Notes under the pieces: generated by a model
Seen by the model: the letters and a program-made list of their open reading frames with translations, nothing else
Told to the model about the DNA's origin: nothing
Database searches by the model: none
Program-made: the position numbers and the translations under genes
Source: Streptomyces sp. NBC_00554
GTDB taxonomy: Bacteria; Actinomycetota; Actinomycetes; Streptomycetales; Streptomycetaceae
DNA: 64,000 nt
Assembly: GCF_041431135.1 (NCBI RefSeq)
Contig: NZ_CP107799.1
Span: forward strand, 6,696,001 to 6,760,000
Reading direction: 5' to 3'
Part shown: positions 35,508-45,012 of the stretch, one piece after another
Layout: the number at the start of each line of letters is the position of its first letter
Position numbering within the stretch: the first letter of the stretch is position 1

Positions 35508-36242
35508 CTACGACACGCCGAAACGGGCCGCCAGCGCGTCCCGTTGGGCCCGGACAAACCCCGCATTCACCACCGCCCCGTGACCGGGCACGTACAACGC
35601 GTCCTCCCCGCCCAGGTCGAGCAGCCGGTCAAGGGCCGCCGGCCAGTGGGACGGGACGGCGTCTGTGCCCGCCTGGGGCTCGCCCGACTCCTCCACCAGG
35701 TCGCCGCAGAAGACGACCTCCGGCCATGACGTCGATCCGGGGACCAGGACCACCAGGTCGTGGCCCGTGTGGCCGGGGCCCACGTTCGCGAGCAGGACCT
35801 GCGTGCCGCCGCCCAGGTCCAGGGTCCACTCGCCGGACACGAGGTGGCGGGGGCGGACGAGCAGATCGGCGGCCTCGTCCGCCTCCCGCGGGTCGAGACC
35901 GTGGCGTACGGCGTCCGCGCCCAGCCCCTCGCGGCCGTGCGCGAGAACCGTGTCCAGGCCCACCGCCCCGAACACCTCCACACCCGAGAAGGCGGCCGCG
36001 CCGAAAACATGGTCGAAGTGCGCGTGGGTGAGCGCGAGGTGCGTCACCCGGCGGCCGTCAAGCAGCCCTCGCGCCTCGGAACGCAACCGCGCGCCCTCCC
36101 GCAGGCTCGACCCCGCGTCGATCACCAGTGCCGCCCCGTCGCCCACCACGAGTCCGGTCGTGCAGTCCCAGTCCGGAAGACGCCGTCGCCCGACCCGTGG
36201 CGTCACCCTCTCCCAGCCTGCCTCTTCCCAAGTCACGCTCAT
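35508..36242 (-). CDS. MBL-fold metallo-hydrolase
   Basis: 244 residues. The zinc site motif THAHFDH (HxHxDH) lies near residue 73-79, with later conserved His in GPGHTGHDLVV, Asp in VFCGDLVEESGEP and the terminal His of YVPGHGAVV, so the dinuclear site is complete. The family covers thioesterases, lactonases and glyoxalase II-like enzymes; the substrate is not evident. It lies 45 bp upstream of the DUF3097 gene on the same strand, plausibly co-transcribed. Confidence 0.88.
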   Translation of the reverse strand: MSVTWEEAGWERVTPRVGRRRLPDWDCTTGLVVGDGAALVIDAGSSLREGARLRSEARGLLDGRRVTHLALTHAHFDHVFGAAAFSGVEVFGAVGLDTVLAHGREGLGADAVRHGLDPREADEAADLLVRPRHLVSGEWTLDLGGGTQVLLANVGPGHTGHDLVVLVPGSTSWPEVVFCGDLVEESGEPQAGTDAVPSHWPAALDRLLDLGGEDALYVPGHGAVVNAGFVRAQRDALAARFGVS

Positions 36243-36339
36243 GGGCAGACGCTAACGGCGAGGACGTCGTCGGCACGACCGCGCGGGGGCCGCCCTTGCC
36301 GGGGGCGTACCTCCCCGCCGTACACTGGGCCGGGGAACG

Positions 36340-36366
36340 CTGGCACTCGCACGCGCTGAGTGCCAG
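36340..36366. promoter_or_regulatory. CIRCE heat-shock operator
   Basis: CTGGCACTC-N9-GAGTGCCAG, perfect 9-bp arms with the canonical 9-nt spacer, close to consensus TTAGCACTC-N9-GAGTGCTAA. It sits 48 bp before hrcA, so HrcA should repress its own operon. Confidence 0.93.
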
Positions 36367-36414
36367 GGCGAAAGGCCCACCAGGACCACGGGACGACAGC
36401 TGGAGGTGTGCGCG

Positions 36415-37431
36415 ATGCTCAGTGAACGCAGGCTCGAAGTGCTGCGCGCCATCGTCCAGGACTATGTGGGGACGGAGGAGCCGGTCGGTTCCAAGGCCCT
36501 CACCGAGCGGCACCGGCTCGGGGTTTCTCCGGCGACGGTCCGCAACGACATGGCCGCCCTCGAGGACGAGGGGTACATCGCCCAGCCGCACACCAGCGCC
36601 GGGCGCATCCCCACCGACAAGGGCTACCGGCTCTTCGTCGACAAGCTCGCGGGCGTCAAGCCGATGACCGCCCCCGAGCGGCGGGCCATTCAGAACTTCC
36701 TCGACGGCGCGGTCGATCTCGACGACGTCGTCGGGCGGACCGTACGACTGCTCGCGCAGCTCACCCGGCAGGTCGCGGTCGTGCAGTACCCGTCCCTCAC
36801 GCGTTCGACCGTGCGGCACGTCGAGCTGCTGTCGCTGGCTCCGGCCCGCGTCATGCTCGTCCTGATCACGGACACCGGCCGGGTCGAGCAGCGCATGATC
36901 GACTGCCCGGTGCCGTTCGGGGAGACGTCGCTGGCGGATCTGCGGGCGCGGCTCAACAGCCGGGTCGCGGGCCGTCGGTTCTCGGACGTTCCGCAACTGG
37001 TGCAGGACCTGCCCGACGCCTTCGAGGCGGAGGACCGCGGTACGGTCACGACGGTGCTCTCCACTCTGCTGGAGACGCTCGTCGAGCAGACCGAGGAGCG
37101 GCTGATGATCGGCGGCACCGCCAATCTCACCCGTTTCGGACATGACTTCCCTCTCACCATCCGGCCCGTCCTCGAAGCGCTGGAGGAGCAGGTCGTGCTC
37201 CTCAAGTTGCTTGGTGAGGCCGGGGATTCGGGCATGACCGTACGGATCGGTCACGAGAACGCCTATGAGGGACTCAACTCCACGTCCGTCGTCTCCGTCG
37301 GCTACGGTTCGGGCGACGAAGCAGTAGCGAAACTCGGCGTGGTCGGACCGACCCGCATGGATTACCCCGGCACGATGGGAGCGGTACGAGCGGTGGCACG
37401 GTACGTCGGACAGATCCTGGCGGAGTCCTAA
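36415..37431 (+). CDS. hrcA: Heat-inducible transcription repressor HrcA
   Basis: 338 residues from the ATG at 36415, with GGAGG 8 nt upstream. N-terminal winged helix (LSERRLEVLRAIVQDYVGTEEPVGSKAL, then ATVRNDMAALEDEGYI with the recognition helix, then AGRIPTDKGYR), GAF-like middle, and the C-terminal LGVVGPTRMDYPGTMGAVRAV signature. HrcA represses groE/dnaJ-type genes by binding CIRCE, a copy of which precedes it. The stop abuts the dnaJ GTG start with no gap. Confidence 0.97.
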   Translation: MLSERRLEVLRAIVQDYVGTEEPVGSKALTERHRLGVSPATVRNDMAALEDEGYIAQPHTSAGRIPTDKGYRLFVDKLAGVKPMTAPERRAIQNFLDGAVDLDDVVGRTVRLLAQLTRQVAVVQYPSLTRSTVRHVELLSLAPARVMLVLITDTGRVEQRMIDCPVPFGETSLADLRARLNSRVAGRRFSDVPQLVQDLPDAFEAEDRGTVTTVLSTLLETLVEQTEERLMIGGTANLTRFGHDFPLTIRPVLEALEEQVVLLKLLGEAGDSGMTVRIGHENAYEGLNSTSVVSVGYGSGDEAVAKLGVVGPTRMDYPGTMGAVRAVARYVGQILAES

Positions 37432-38571
37432 GTGGCCACGGACTACTACGCCGTACTCGGCGTGCGCCGCGACGCGTCCCAGGACGAGATCAAGAAGGCG
37501 TTCAGAAGGCTCGCGCGCGAGCTGCACCCGGACGTCAATCCCGATCCGAAGACGCAGGAGCGGTTCAAGGAGATCAACGCCGCGTACGAGGTGTTGTCGG
37601 ACCCGCAGAAGAAGCAGGTCTACGACCTCGGCGGCGACCCGCTGTCCCAGTCGGGCGGCGCGGGCGGCCCCGGTGGCTTCGGCGCCGGTGGCTTCGGCAA
37701 CTTCTCGGACATCATGGACGCCTTCTTCGGCACGGCGTCGCAGCGTGGCCCCCGGTCGCGTACGCGCCGTGGCCAGGACGCCATGATCCGGCTCGAGATC
37801 GAGCTGGACGAGGCGGCTTTCGGCACCACGAAGGACATCCAGGTCGACACGGCCGTGGTGTGCGGCACCTGCAGCGGTGAGGGCGCGGCGCCGGGGACCT
37901 CGGCGCAGACCTGTGACATGTGCCGCGGTCGCGGTGAGGTGTCGCAGGTCACGCGGTCCTTCCTCGGCCAGGTCATGACCTCGCGGCCCTGCCCCCAGTG
38001 CCAGGGCTTCGGGACCGTCGTCCCGACGCCGTGCCCGGAGTGCGCGGGCGACGGCCGGGTGCGGTCGCGCAGGACGCTGACCGTCAAGATCCCCGCCGGT
38101 GTCGACAACGGCACCCGGATCCAGCTCGCGGGCGAGGGCGAGGTCGGCCCCGGCGGCGGCCCCGCCGGCGACCTGTACGTCGAGATCCACGAGCTGCCGC
38201 ACGCCGTGTTCCAGCGGCGCGGTGACGACCTGCACTGCACGGTCACCATCCCGATGACCGCGGCGGCCCTCGGTACCAAGGTGCCGCTGGAGACGCTCGA
38301 CGGCATGGAGGAGATCGACATCCGTCCGGGCACGCAGTCCGGGCAGTCGGTCCCGCTGCACGGGCGCGGTATCACGCATCTGCGGGGCGGCGGGCGCGGT
38401 GACCTCGTCGTGCACGTCGAGGTGATGACGCCGTCGAAGCTCGACGCCGAGCAGGAGCGCCTGCTGCGTGAGCTGGCCGTGCTGCGCGGCGAGGAGCGGC
38501 CCATCGGGCAGTTCCAGCCGGGGCAGCAGGGGCTGTTCTCCCGCCTGAAGGACGCCTTCAACGGTCGCTGA
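37432..38571 (+). CDS. dnaJ: Molecular chaperone DnaJ (HrcA-linked paralogue)
   Basis: 379 residues, GTG at 37432 directly after the hrcA stop. J domain with HPD at residues 32-34, a Gly/Phe linker, four CxxCxGxG zinc repeats (CGTCSGEG, CDMCRGRG, CPQCQGFG, CPECAGDG), and the C-terminal substrate-binding domains. It stimulates DnaK ATPase. Streptomyces usually have a second dnaJ in the dnaK operon under HspR control; linkage to hrcA and CIRCE marks this as the HrcA-regulated copy (often called dnaJ2). Confidence 0.97.
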   Translation: MATDYYAVLGVRRDASQDEIKKAFRRLARELHPDVNPDPKTQERFKEINAAYEVLSDPQKKQVYDLGGDPLSQSGGAGGPGGFGAGGFGNFSDIMDAFFGTASQRGPRSRTRRGQDAMIRLEIELDEAAFGTTKDIQVDTAVVCGTCSGEGAAPGTSAQTCDMCRGRGEVSQVTRSFLGQVMTSRPCPQCQGFGTVVPTPCPECAGDGRVRSRRTLTVKIPAGVDNGTRIQLAGEGEVGPGGGPAGDLYVEIHELPHAVFQRRGDDLHCTVTIPMTAAALGTKVPLETLDGMEEIDIRPGTQSGQSVPLHGRGITHLRGGGRGDLVVHVEVMTPSKLDAEQERLLRELAVLRGEERPIGQFQPGQQGLFSRLKDAFNGR

Positions 38572-38604
38572 GAGCGCCTTCAGCACTCGCTGAGGTGGGC
38601 CTTT

Positions 38605-38632
38605 CCGCCCCGGGCCGCACAGGCCGGGGCGG
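38605..38632 (+). terminator. Hairpin after hrcA-dnaJ
   Basis: CCGCCCCGG(G)CC pairs with GGCCGGGGCGG, one bulged G, 34 bp after the dnaJ stop. No U-tract. Confidence 0.6.
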
Positions 38633-38704
38633 GACGTGCGGGTGGCCTATGCCAGGGCGAAGGCTCGATTCGGACTTGTTCGGAGGACGTGACAACATGC
38701 CGTC

Positions 38705-39805
38705 ATGTCCTCCGCACTGACCGATCTCTTCCCACACCCGATCGTGCAGGCCCCCATGGCGGGCGGCGTATCCGTCCCGCATCTCGCGGCCGCCGTGTCC
38801 GAGGCCGGCGGGCTCGGCTTCCTTGCCGCCGGGTACAAGACCGCCGACGGTATGTACCAGGAGATCAAGCAGCTGCGCGGGATTACCGGACGACCCTTCG
38901 GCGTGAACCTCTTCATGCCGCAGCCCGAATACGCGGACAAGGCCGCCGTCGAGGTGTACGCCCACCAGCTCGCGGGTGAGGCCGCCTGGTACGAGACCGA
39001 ACTCGGCGACCCGGACAGCGGCCGCGACGACGGCTACGACGCCAAACTCGCGGTCCTCCACGACAACCCGGTGCCGGTGGTCTCCTTCCACTTCGGCATC
39101 CCCACCCGCGACGTCCTGGACTCCCTCGCCCGCGCCGGCACCCTCACCCTGGTCACCGCGACCACGGCCGAGGAAGCGCTCGCCGTGCAGCGGGCCGGAG
39201 CCGCCGCAGTCGTCGTGCAGGGCGTCGAGGCGGGCGGCCACCAGGGCACCCACCGCGACAACCCGGAGACGGACGGCACCGGCATCGGACTGCTCTCGCT
39301 GATCGCGCAGGTCCGCGAGACCGTGCAGATCCCGATCGTCGCGGCCGGCGGCATCATGCGGGGCAGCCAGATCGCCGCGGTGCTCGCGGCCGGCGCGAAC
39401 GCGGCCCAGCTCGGCACGGCGTTCCTCGCCACCCCCGAGTCCGGCGCGCACGCCGTGCACAAGCAGGCACTGACCAACCCCCTTTTCGTACGTACGGAGT
39501 TGACACGCGCCTTCTCCGGGCGCCCGGCACGCGGACTCGTCAACCGCTTCCTGCGCGAGCACGGCCCGTACGCGCCCGCCGCGTACCCCCAGGTCCACCA
39601 CCTCACCTCCCCGCTGCGCAAGGCGGCGGCCAAGGCGGGCGACGCGCAGGGCATGGCGCTGTGGGCGGGCCAGGGACACCGCATGGCACGCGAACTGCCG
39701 GCCGGGCAGCTGGTGGAGGTGCTGAGCGCCGAACTCGCCGCTGCGAAGACAGCGTTGTCGGCGGATCCGGAGTCCGGGACGGGTGCGGGGGGTGCGGTCC
39801 GATGA
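38705..39805 (+). CDS. Nitronate monooxygenase-like flavoprotein
   Basis: 366 residues, TIM-barrel FMN enzyme. Segments: PIVQAPMAGG at the N-terminus, GGLGFLAAGYKTA, VVQGVEAGGHQGTH with the catalytic-region His, PIVAAGGIMRG and ANAAQLGTAFL for phosphate binding. Family members oxidise nitroalkanes such as propionate 3-nitronate, but many are general enone or flavin reductases, so the substrate is uncertain. The gene overlaps rsmE by 4 bp (ATGA), forming a small operon with the VOC gene. Confidence 0.9.
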   Translation: MSSALTDLFPHPIVQAPMAGGVSVPHLAAAVSEAGGLGFLAAGYKTADGMYQEIKQLRGITGRPFGVNLFMPQPEYADKAAVEVYAHQLAGEAAWYETELGDPDSGRDDGYDAKLAVLHDNPVPVVSFHFGIPTRDVLDSLARAGTLTLVTATTAEEALAVQRAGAAAVVVQGVEAGGHQGTHRDNPETDGTGIGLLSLIAQVRETVQIPIVAAGGIMRGSQIAAVLAAGANAAQLGTAFLATPESGAHAVHKQALTNPLFVRTELTRAFSGRPARGLVNRFLREHGPYAPAAYPQVHHLTSPLRKAAAKAGDAQGMALWAGQGHRMARELPAGQLVEVLSAELAAAKTALSADPESGTGAGGAVR

Positions 39806-40542
39806 CGGCGCCGGTGTTCGTGGTCGAGCACTTCGACGCGGGCGGCGGAGGACGCTACGTCCTCGACGGGGCCGAGGGGCGGCACGCGGTCTCCGTGAAG
39901 CGGTTGCGGGCCGGCGAGGACGTCATCCTCACGGACGGCGCCGGGCGGTGGGCGGACTGCGTGGTGCTCGACACCGAGGGCAAGGACCGGCTCATCGTCC
40001 AGATGGACTCGGTGGCCGAGGAGCCGGAGGAGTCGCCCCGCATCACCGTCGTCCAGGCCCTCCCCAAGGGCGACCGCGGCGAGCTGGCCGTCGAGACCAT
40101 GACGGAGACCGGCGTCGACGCGATCGTCCCCTGGGTGGCCTCCCGCTGCATCACGCAGTGGAAGGGCGAGCGGGGACTGAAGGGGCTCGCCAAGTGGCGG
40201 GCCACGGCCCGGGAGGCCGGCAAGCAGTCCCGCCGCGTCCGCTTCCCCGAGGTCGCGGACGCGATGACGACCAAGCAGGTTGCCGCACTTCTCGCCAAAG
40301 CCGACCTCGCGGCCGTCCTGCACGAGAGCGGCGACGAACCCCTCGCCACGGCCGAACTCCCGGAACAGGGCGAGATCGTGCTCGTGATCGGCCCCGAAGG
40401 GGGCGTCTCCCCGGAGGAGTTGGTGCTCTTCACCGAGGCGGGCGCGCGGGCGTACCGCCTGGGGCGCAGCGTGCTGCGCACCTCGACCGCCGGGACCGCG
40501 GCGGCCGCGCTGCTGCTCGGCCGCACCGGTCGCTGGTCCTGA
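39802..40542 (+). CDS. rsmE: 16S rRNA (uracil-1498-N3)-methyltransferase RsmE
   Basis: 246 residues from the ATG at 39802, overlapping the upstream stop. SPOUT-fold motifs: ALPKGDRGELAVETMTETGVD near the middle, SRCITQWKGER, LVIGPEGGVSPEE (the knot that binds AdoMet) and YRLGRSVLRTSTAGTAAAALL at the end. It methylates U1498 in the decoding region of 16S rRNA. Confidence 0.95.
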   Translation: MTAPVFVVEHFDAGGGGRYVLDGAEGRHAVSVKRLRAGEDVILTDGAGRWADCVVLDTEGKDRLIVQMDSVAEEPEESPRITVVQALPKGDRGELAVETMTETGVDAIVPWVASRCITQWKGERGLKGLAKWRATAREAGKQSRRVRFPEVADAMTTKQVAALLAKADLAAVLHESGDEPLATAELPEQGEIVLVIGPEGGVSPEELVLFTEAGARAYRLGRSVLRTSTAGTAAAALLLGRTGRWS

Positions 40543-40546
40543 ACCG

Positions 40547-40951
40547 ATGGAGATCCCCTTGGAACTCGCCCAAGTACGTCTGCTCGTCTCCGACTTCCCG
40601 GCCTGCTACCGCTTCTACGCGGAAGTCCTCGGCCTCAAGCCCCAGTCGGGCGCGACCGGGGGACCGTACGAGAAGTTCAGCCCGGTCACCGGCTCGGCGG
40701 GCATCGCCCTCCAGGACCGCGCGATGATGGCCCAAGTCCTCGGCGAACTGGGCGACATGGCGACGGGACACCGCTCACTGGTGGTGCTGCGCGTGGACGA
40801 CCTGGACACGTACTGCGAGCAGATCACGGCCCGCGGCGCGACCATCCTGCACGGCCCCGCACCCATGACCGACCGCATGCGCGTCGCCCACCTCAAGGAC
40901 CCGGAAGGGAACCTGGTGGAGCTGCAGGAGTGGCAGCTGCTGCTCGCCTGA
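40547..40951 (+). CDS. VOC family (glyoxalase/bleomycin-resistance fold) protein
   Basis: 134 residues, two beta-alpha-beta-beta-beta halves: LAQVRLLVSDFPACYRFYAEVLGL at the N-terminus and VAHLKDPEGNLVELQEW at the end, where the Glu is the usual metal ligand. The enzyme activity is unknown; the fold serves dioxygenases, glyoxalases and drug-binding proteins. It begins 4 bp after rsmE, so is co-transcribed with it. Confidence 0.88.
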   Translation: MEIPLELAQVRLLVSDFPACYRFYAEVLGLKPQSGATGGPYEKFSPVTGSAGIALQDRAMMAQVLGELGDMATGHRSLVVLRVDDLDTYCEQITARGATILHGPAPMTDRMRVAHLKDPEGNLVELQEWQLLLA

Positions 40952-41053
40952 ATCCCCGGTCGGCGCCCAGGTGTTCGAGTGTGACGCGTGAGGATGCGGC
41001 AGTGGCCGCATGCGGTCTTCCGCGCCACCCGGGACGGTGGCACGCTGCCAGTC

Positions 41054-41614
41054 ATGGGGGCTTTGAGGCGGATAGGAAGACGGGCCGGACAGCGGCGGAC
41101 GATGGCGGCGGCCGGTCTCGTGGCGGTCGCCGTGGGCGGCGTCGTCGCGTGCGACCCCGCAGGGCTGAGCTCCGCCTCCGTGGCGTACACGACCGACCAG
41201 ACCGTGACGAAGGAACTCGAGCGGCAGAAGGCGGATGTGCGGTGGCTCACCTGCACGGCGTCGTTCGGCGGCGGCAACAAGGCCTACACGCCCGGGAAGA
41301 CGCCCTCGCCGACCGAGAACACCGTGGCGGACGTCGACTGCACGGGGGAGACCTCGGACGGGAAGGACATCACCGTCACGGGCAAGGTCACCCGGGCCGT
41401 CGACGGCCGGTGCGTACGCGGTGATCTGACCGCCAGGATCGACGGCAAGGAGTGGTTCCACGTGAAGGGTCTCGGCAACTGCGACACCCCCAGCACGCCC
41501 GGATACACCCCGCCCGTCAACAACCCACAGCAGCCCGGCCCCACTGTGACCGTGACCGTCACCAAGACCATCTACTGCCAGGGGAACCCCACGTGCTGGC
41601 CCCAGGGCAAGTGA
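41054..41614 (+). CDS. Putative secreted lipoprotein
   Basis: 186 residues from the ATG at 41054; a GTG at 40988 would add 22 residues. A basic n-region (RRIGRRAGQRR) precedes a hydrophobic segment ending VGGVVAC, which fits a lipobox with Cys near residue 33. The mature part has three further disulphide-suited cysteine pairs, beta-strand repeats and a Pro/Thr-rich spacer (NNPQQPGPTVTVTVTKT). DUF4333-like character is possible, since SVAYTTDQTVTKELERQKADVRWLTC resembles that family. No function assigned. Confidence 0.7.
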   Translation: MGALRRIGRRAGQRRTMAAAGLVAVAVGGVVACDPAGLSSASVAYTTDQTVTKELERQKADVRWLTCTASFGGGNKAYTPGKTPSPTENTVADVDCTGETSDGKDITVTGKVTRAVDGRCVRGDLTARIDGKEWFHVKGLGNCDTPSTPGYTPPVNNPQQPGPTVTVTVTKTIYCQGNPTCWPQGK

Positions 41615-41678
41615 CGTGCGGGGAGGTAAGTGATCGAAACCCCTGTCCGGGGGCGTGATCGCTGCCTAAGGTGATCGG

Positions 41679-44600
41679 GTGACAGAGTCCGCACCCTCCG
41701 CGTATCTCCGGTTTCCGCATCTGCACGGCGATCTGGTCGCCTTCACCGCCGAGGACGACGTCTGGGTCGCCCCGCTGGACGGGGCGGGCCGCGCCTGGCG
41801 GGTCAGCGCAGACAACGTTCCGGTGAACCATCCGCGCATCTCCCCGGACGGTACGACCGTCGCCTGGACGTCCACCCGTGACGGCGCCCCCGAGGTGCAT
41901 GCCGCCTCGCTGGACGGCGGACCGTCCAAACGGCTGACGTACTGGGGGAGTTCGAAGACCCAGGTGCGCGGCTGGACCCCCGACGGGCAGGTGCTCGCGC
42001 TCAGTACGCAGGGACAGGCGAGCCTGCGCCGCAGCTGGGCGCGGGCGATCCCGCTCGACGGCGGTCCGGCCACCACTCTCCCGTACGGGCCCGTCGGCGA
42101 CGTCGCCCACGGCGACGGGGGCGTGCTGCTGCTGTCCGCTCCGATGGGGCGCGAGGCCGCCTGGTGGAAGCGGTACCGGGGCGGTACGGCGGGCAAGCTG
42201 TGGATCGACCGGGAGGGCGACGGGGAGTTCGTACGGCTGCATGAAGGGCTGGACGGGAACCTGGAGTACCCCCTGTGGGTGGGGGACCGGGTCGCCTTCC
42301 TGTCCGATCACGAAGGCGTCGGGGCCGTCTACTCCTCTCTCCCGGACGGGTCCGACCTGCGGCGGCACACCGAGATCGACGGTTTTTACGCGCGGCACGC
42401 GGCGACCGACGGCACCCGGGTCGTGTACGCGTCCGCCGGTGAACTGTGGCTCCTCGACGACCTGGACGGTGCCGAACCGCGCCGGCTCGACCTCAGGCTC
42501 GGCGGACAGCGCGTCGACCTGCAGCCGCATCCCGTGAGCGCCTCCCGCTGGTTCGGGGCCGCCGCGCCCGACCACACCGGACGCGGCAGCGCGATCGCCG
42601 TGCGCGGCTCCGTCCACTGGGTCACCCACCGCTCGGGCCCGGCCCGCGCGCTCGCCGCCGAACCCGGCGTACGCGCCCGGCTGCCCCGCACCTTCCGGGC
42701 GGAGGGCGAGGAACACGTGGTGTGGGTGACGGACGCCGAGGGCGACGACGCCCTGGAGTTCGCCCCCGCGACCGGCGTCGCGCCCGGCGCGACACCCCGG
42801 CGGCTCGCCGCCGGACAGCTCGGGCGGGTCCTTGGGCTCGCGATGTCACCCGACGGCAGCCGCGCCGCCGTCGCCTCGCACGACGGACGCGTCCTGCTCG
42901 TCGAGCGCGAGACGGGAGAGGTCCGCGAGGTCGACCGCAGCGAGAACGGCGACGTCAGCGGCCTCGCCTTCTCGCCCGACTCCGCCTGGCTCGCCTGGTC
43001 GCACCCCGGCCCGCGCCCGCTGCGCCAGCTCAAGCTCGCCAACACCACCGACCTGTCGGTGACCGAGGCGACCCCGCTCCGCTTCCGGGACTACGCACCC
43101 GCGTTCACCCTCGACGGCAAGCACCTCGGGTTCCTCTCGGCCCGGTCCTTCGACCCGGTCTACGACGAGCACGTCTTCGACCTCGCGTTCGTGGGCGGCT
43201 CGCGACCGCACCTCATCACGCTCGCCGCGACCACCCCCTCGCCCTTCGGACCGCAGCGCCACGGCCGCCCCTTCGAGGCGCCCGACAAGGACGAGACGCC
43301 CGACAGCGAGGGCGCCCCCGCGACCCGGATCGACCTCGACGGACTCGCCGACCGGATCGTGCCGTTCCCCGTCGAGGCCGCCCGCTACTCCGGCCTTCGC
43401 GCCGCCAAGGACGGACTGCTGTGGCTGCGGCATCCCGTCCGCGGAGTGCTCGGCTCCTCCCGCGCCACCCCCGACGACCCGGACCCGAAGACCGAACTGG
43501 AGCGGTACGACCTCGTCCAGCAGCGCATCGAGCATCTCGCCGCCGACGCCGACCACTTCGCCGTCAGCGGCGACGGCAAGCGCGTCCTGCTGTGGACCGA
43601 CGGCAAACTCAAGGTCGTACCGAGCGACCGGCGCGCCTCGAACGACGACGAGAGCGACACCAACATCACCGTCGATCTGTCGCGCGTACGACAGACCGTC
43701 GACCCGGCCGCCGAGTGGCGGCAGATGTACGACGAGACCGGCCGCCTCATGCGGGACAACTTCTGGCGGCCCGATCTCGGAGGGACCGACTGGGACGGGG
43801 TCCTTCAGCGGTACCGGCCGGTGCTTGAACGGGTCGCCACCCACGACGACCTCGTGGACCTCCTGTGGGAGGTGCAGGGCGAACTCGGCACCTCGCACGC
43901 GTACGTCATGCCGCGCGGCGGCGGATGGGGCGGCGGTGACCGTGCGCAGGGGCTGCTCGGGGCCGACATCTCCCGTCACGACGACGGCAGTTGGCGTATC
44001 GACCGGATCCTCCCCTCGGAGACCTCCGACCCCGACGCACACGCGCCGCTCGCCGCGCCCGGGGTCGCCGTGCGCGCCGGGGACGCCATTGTCGCGGTCG
44101 CGGGGCGGCCGGTGGACCCGGTGGCCGGGCCGGGACCGCTGCTCGTCGGCACGGCGGGCAAGCCGGTCGAGCTGACCGTCTCCCCGTCCGGCGGCGGCGA
44201 TCCGCGGCACGCCGTCGTGGTGCCCCTCGCGGACGAGGAACCGCTGCGCTACCACGCGTGGGTCGCCGACCGGCGGGCCTACGTCCACGAGCAGTCCGGC
44301 GGACGGCTCGGCTATCTGCACGTGCCCGACATGGTCGGCTCCGGGTGGGCGCAGCTCCACCGCGACCTGCGCGTCGAGGTGGCGCGCGAGGGACTCGTCG
44401 TGGACGTCCGCGAGAACCGCGGCGGCCACACCTCCCAGTTGGTCGTCGAGAAACTCGCCCGGCGGATCGTCGGCTGGGACCTGCCCCGCGGCATGCGCCC
44501 GTACAGCTACCCCGAGGACGCGCCGCGCGGGCCCGTCGTCGCCGTCGCCAACGAGTTCTCCGGCTCCGACGGCGACATCGTGAACGCGGCCATCAAGGCG

Positions 44601-44894
44601 CTGGGCATCGGTCCCGTGGTCGGCACCCGGACCTGGGGCGGCGTGATCGGCATCGACAGCCGCTACCGGCTCGTCGACGGCACCCTCGTCACCCAGCCCA
44701 AGTACGCCTTCTGGTTCGAGGGTTACGAGTGGGGCGTGGAGAACCACGGCGTCGATCCGGACGTCGAGGTCGTCCAGACCCCGCAGGACTACGCCGCGGG
44801 GCGCGACACACAGTTGGACGAGGCGATCCGGATCGCGCTGGCTGCGCTTGCCGAGAACCCGGCGAAGGCTGCGCCCGCTCTGCCGCAGCTTTGA
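41679..44894 (+). CDS. Tricorn-type S41 peptidase
   Basis: 1071 residues from the GTG at 41679. N-terminal six- and seven-bladed beta-propellers (residues ~15-680, with repeated DG..VA/W..S blades such as SPDGTTVAWTS and SPDSAWLAW), a helical bundle, a PDZ-like section near 760-850 (GVAVRAGDAIVAVAGRPVDP), and the S41 catalytic core with the nucleophile segment NEFSGSDGDIVNAAIK near residue 960. Tricorn shortens peptides released by the proteasome, which actinomycetes also carry. Cytosolic, no signal peptide. Confidence 0.93.
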   Translation: MTESAPSAYLRFPHLHGDLVAFTAEDDVWVAPLDGAGRAWRVSADNVPVNHPRISPDGTTVAWTSTRDGAPEVHAASLDGGPSKRLTYWGSSKTQVRGWTPDGQVLALSTQGQASLRRSWARAIPLDGGPATTLPYGPVGDVAHGDGGVLLLSAPMGREAAWWKRYRGGTAGKLWIDREGDGEFVRLHEGLDGNLEYPLWVGDRVAFLSDHEGVGAVYSSLPDGSDLRRHTEIDGFYARHAATDGTRVVYASAGELWLLDDLDGAEPRRLDLRLGGQRVDLQPHPVSASRWFGAAAPDHTGRGSAIAVRGSVHWVTHRSGPARALAAEPGVRARLPRTFRAEGEEHVVWVTDAEGDDALEFAPATGVAPGATPRRLAAGQLGRVLGLAMSPDGSRAAVASHDGRVLLVERETGEVREVDRSENGDVSGLAFSPDSAWLAWSHPGPRPLRQLKLANTTDLSVTEATPLRFRDYAPAFTLDGKHLGFLSARSFDPVYDEHVFDLAFVGGSRPHLITLAATTPSPFGPQRHGRPFEAPDKDETPDSEGAPATRIDLDGLADRIVPFPVEAARYSGLRAAKDGLLWLRHPVRGVLGSSRATPDDPDPKTELERYDLVQQRIEHLAADADHFAVSGDGKRVLLWTDGKLKVVPSDRRASNDDESDTNITVDLSRVRQTVDPAAEWRQMYDETGRLMRDNFWRPDLGGTDWDGVLQRYRPVLERVATHDDLVDLLWEVQGELGTSHAYVMPRGGGWGGGDRAQGLLGADISRHDDGSWRIDRILPSETSDPDAHAPLAAPGVAVRAGDAIVAVAGRPVDPVAGPGPLLVGTAGKPVELTVSPSGGGDPRHAVVVPLADEEPLRYHAWVADRRAYVHEQSGGRLGYLHVPDMVGSGWAQLHRDLRVEVAREGLVVDVRENRGGHTSQLVVEKLARRIVGWDLPRGMRPYSYPEDAPRGPVVAVANEFSGSDGDIVNAAIKALGIGPVVGTRTWGGVIGIDSRYRLVDGTLVTQPKYAFWFEGYEWGVENHGVDPDVEVVQTPQDYAAGRDTQLDEAIRIALAALAENPAKAAPALPQL

Positions 44895-45012
44895 TCTTTT
44901 CTGCGGGTGCGTTGTGGCTTGGAACATCCGCCCCTACCGGGCAGGGCGCCCTTGATCGGTAGGGCCGATACGATGCTGGCGTACTGACCGGACCACGTGA
45001 GGAGGCACACGC

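Noticed and set aside
36058..38586. Long open frame on the minus strand opposite hrcA and dnaJ
   Set aside because: It is the antisense shadow of two strongly conserved genes; high GC leaves long stop-free antisense frames, and it has no recognisable domain.
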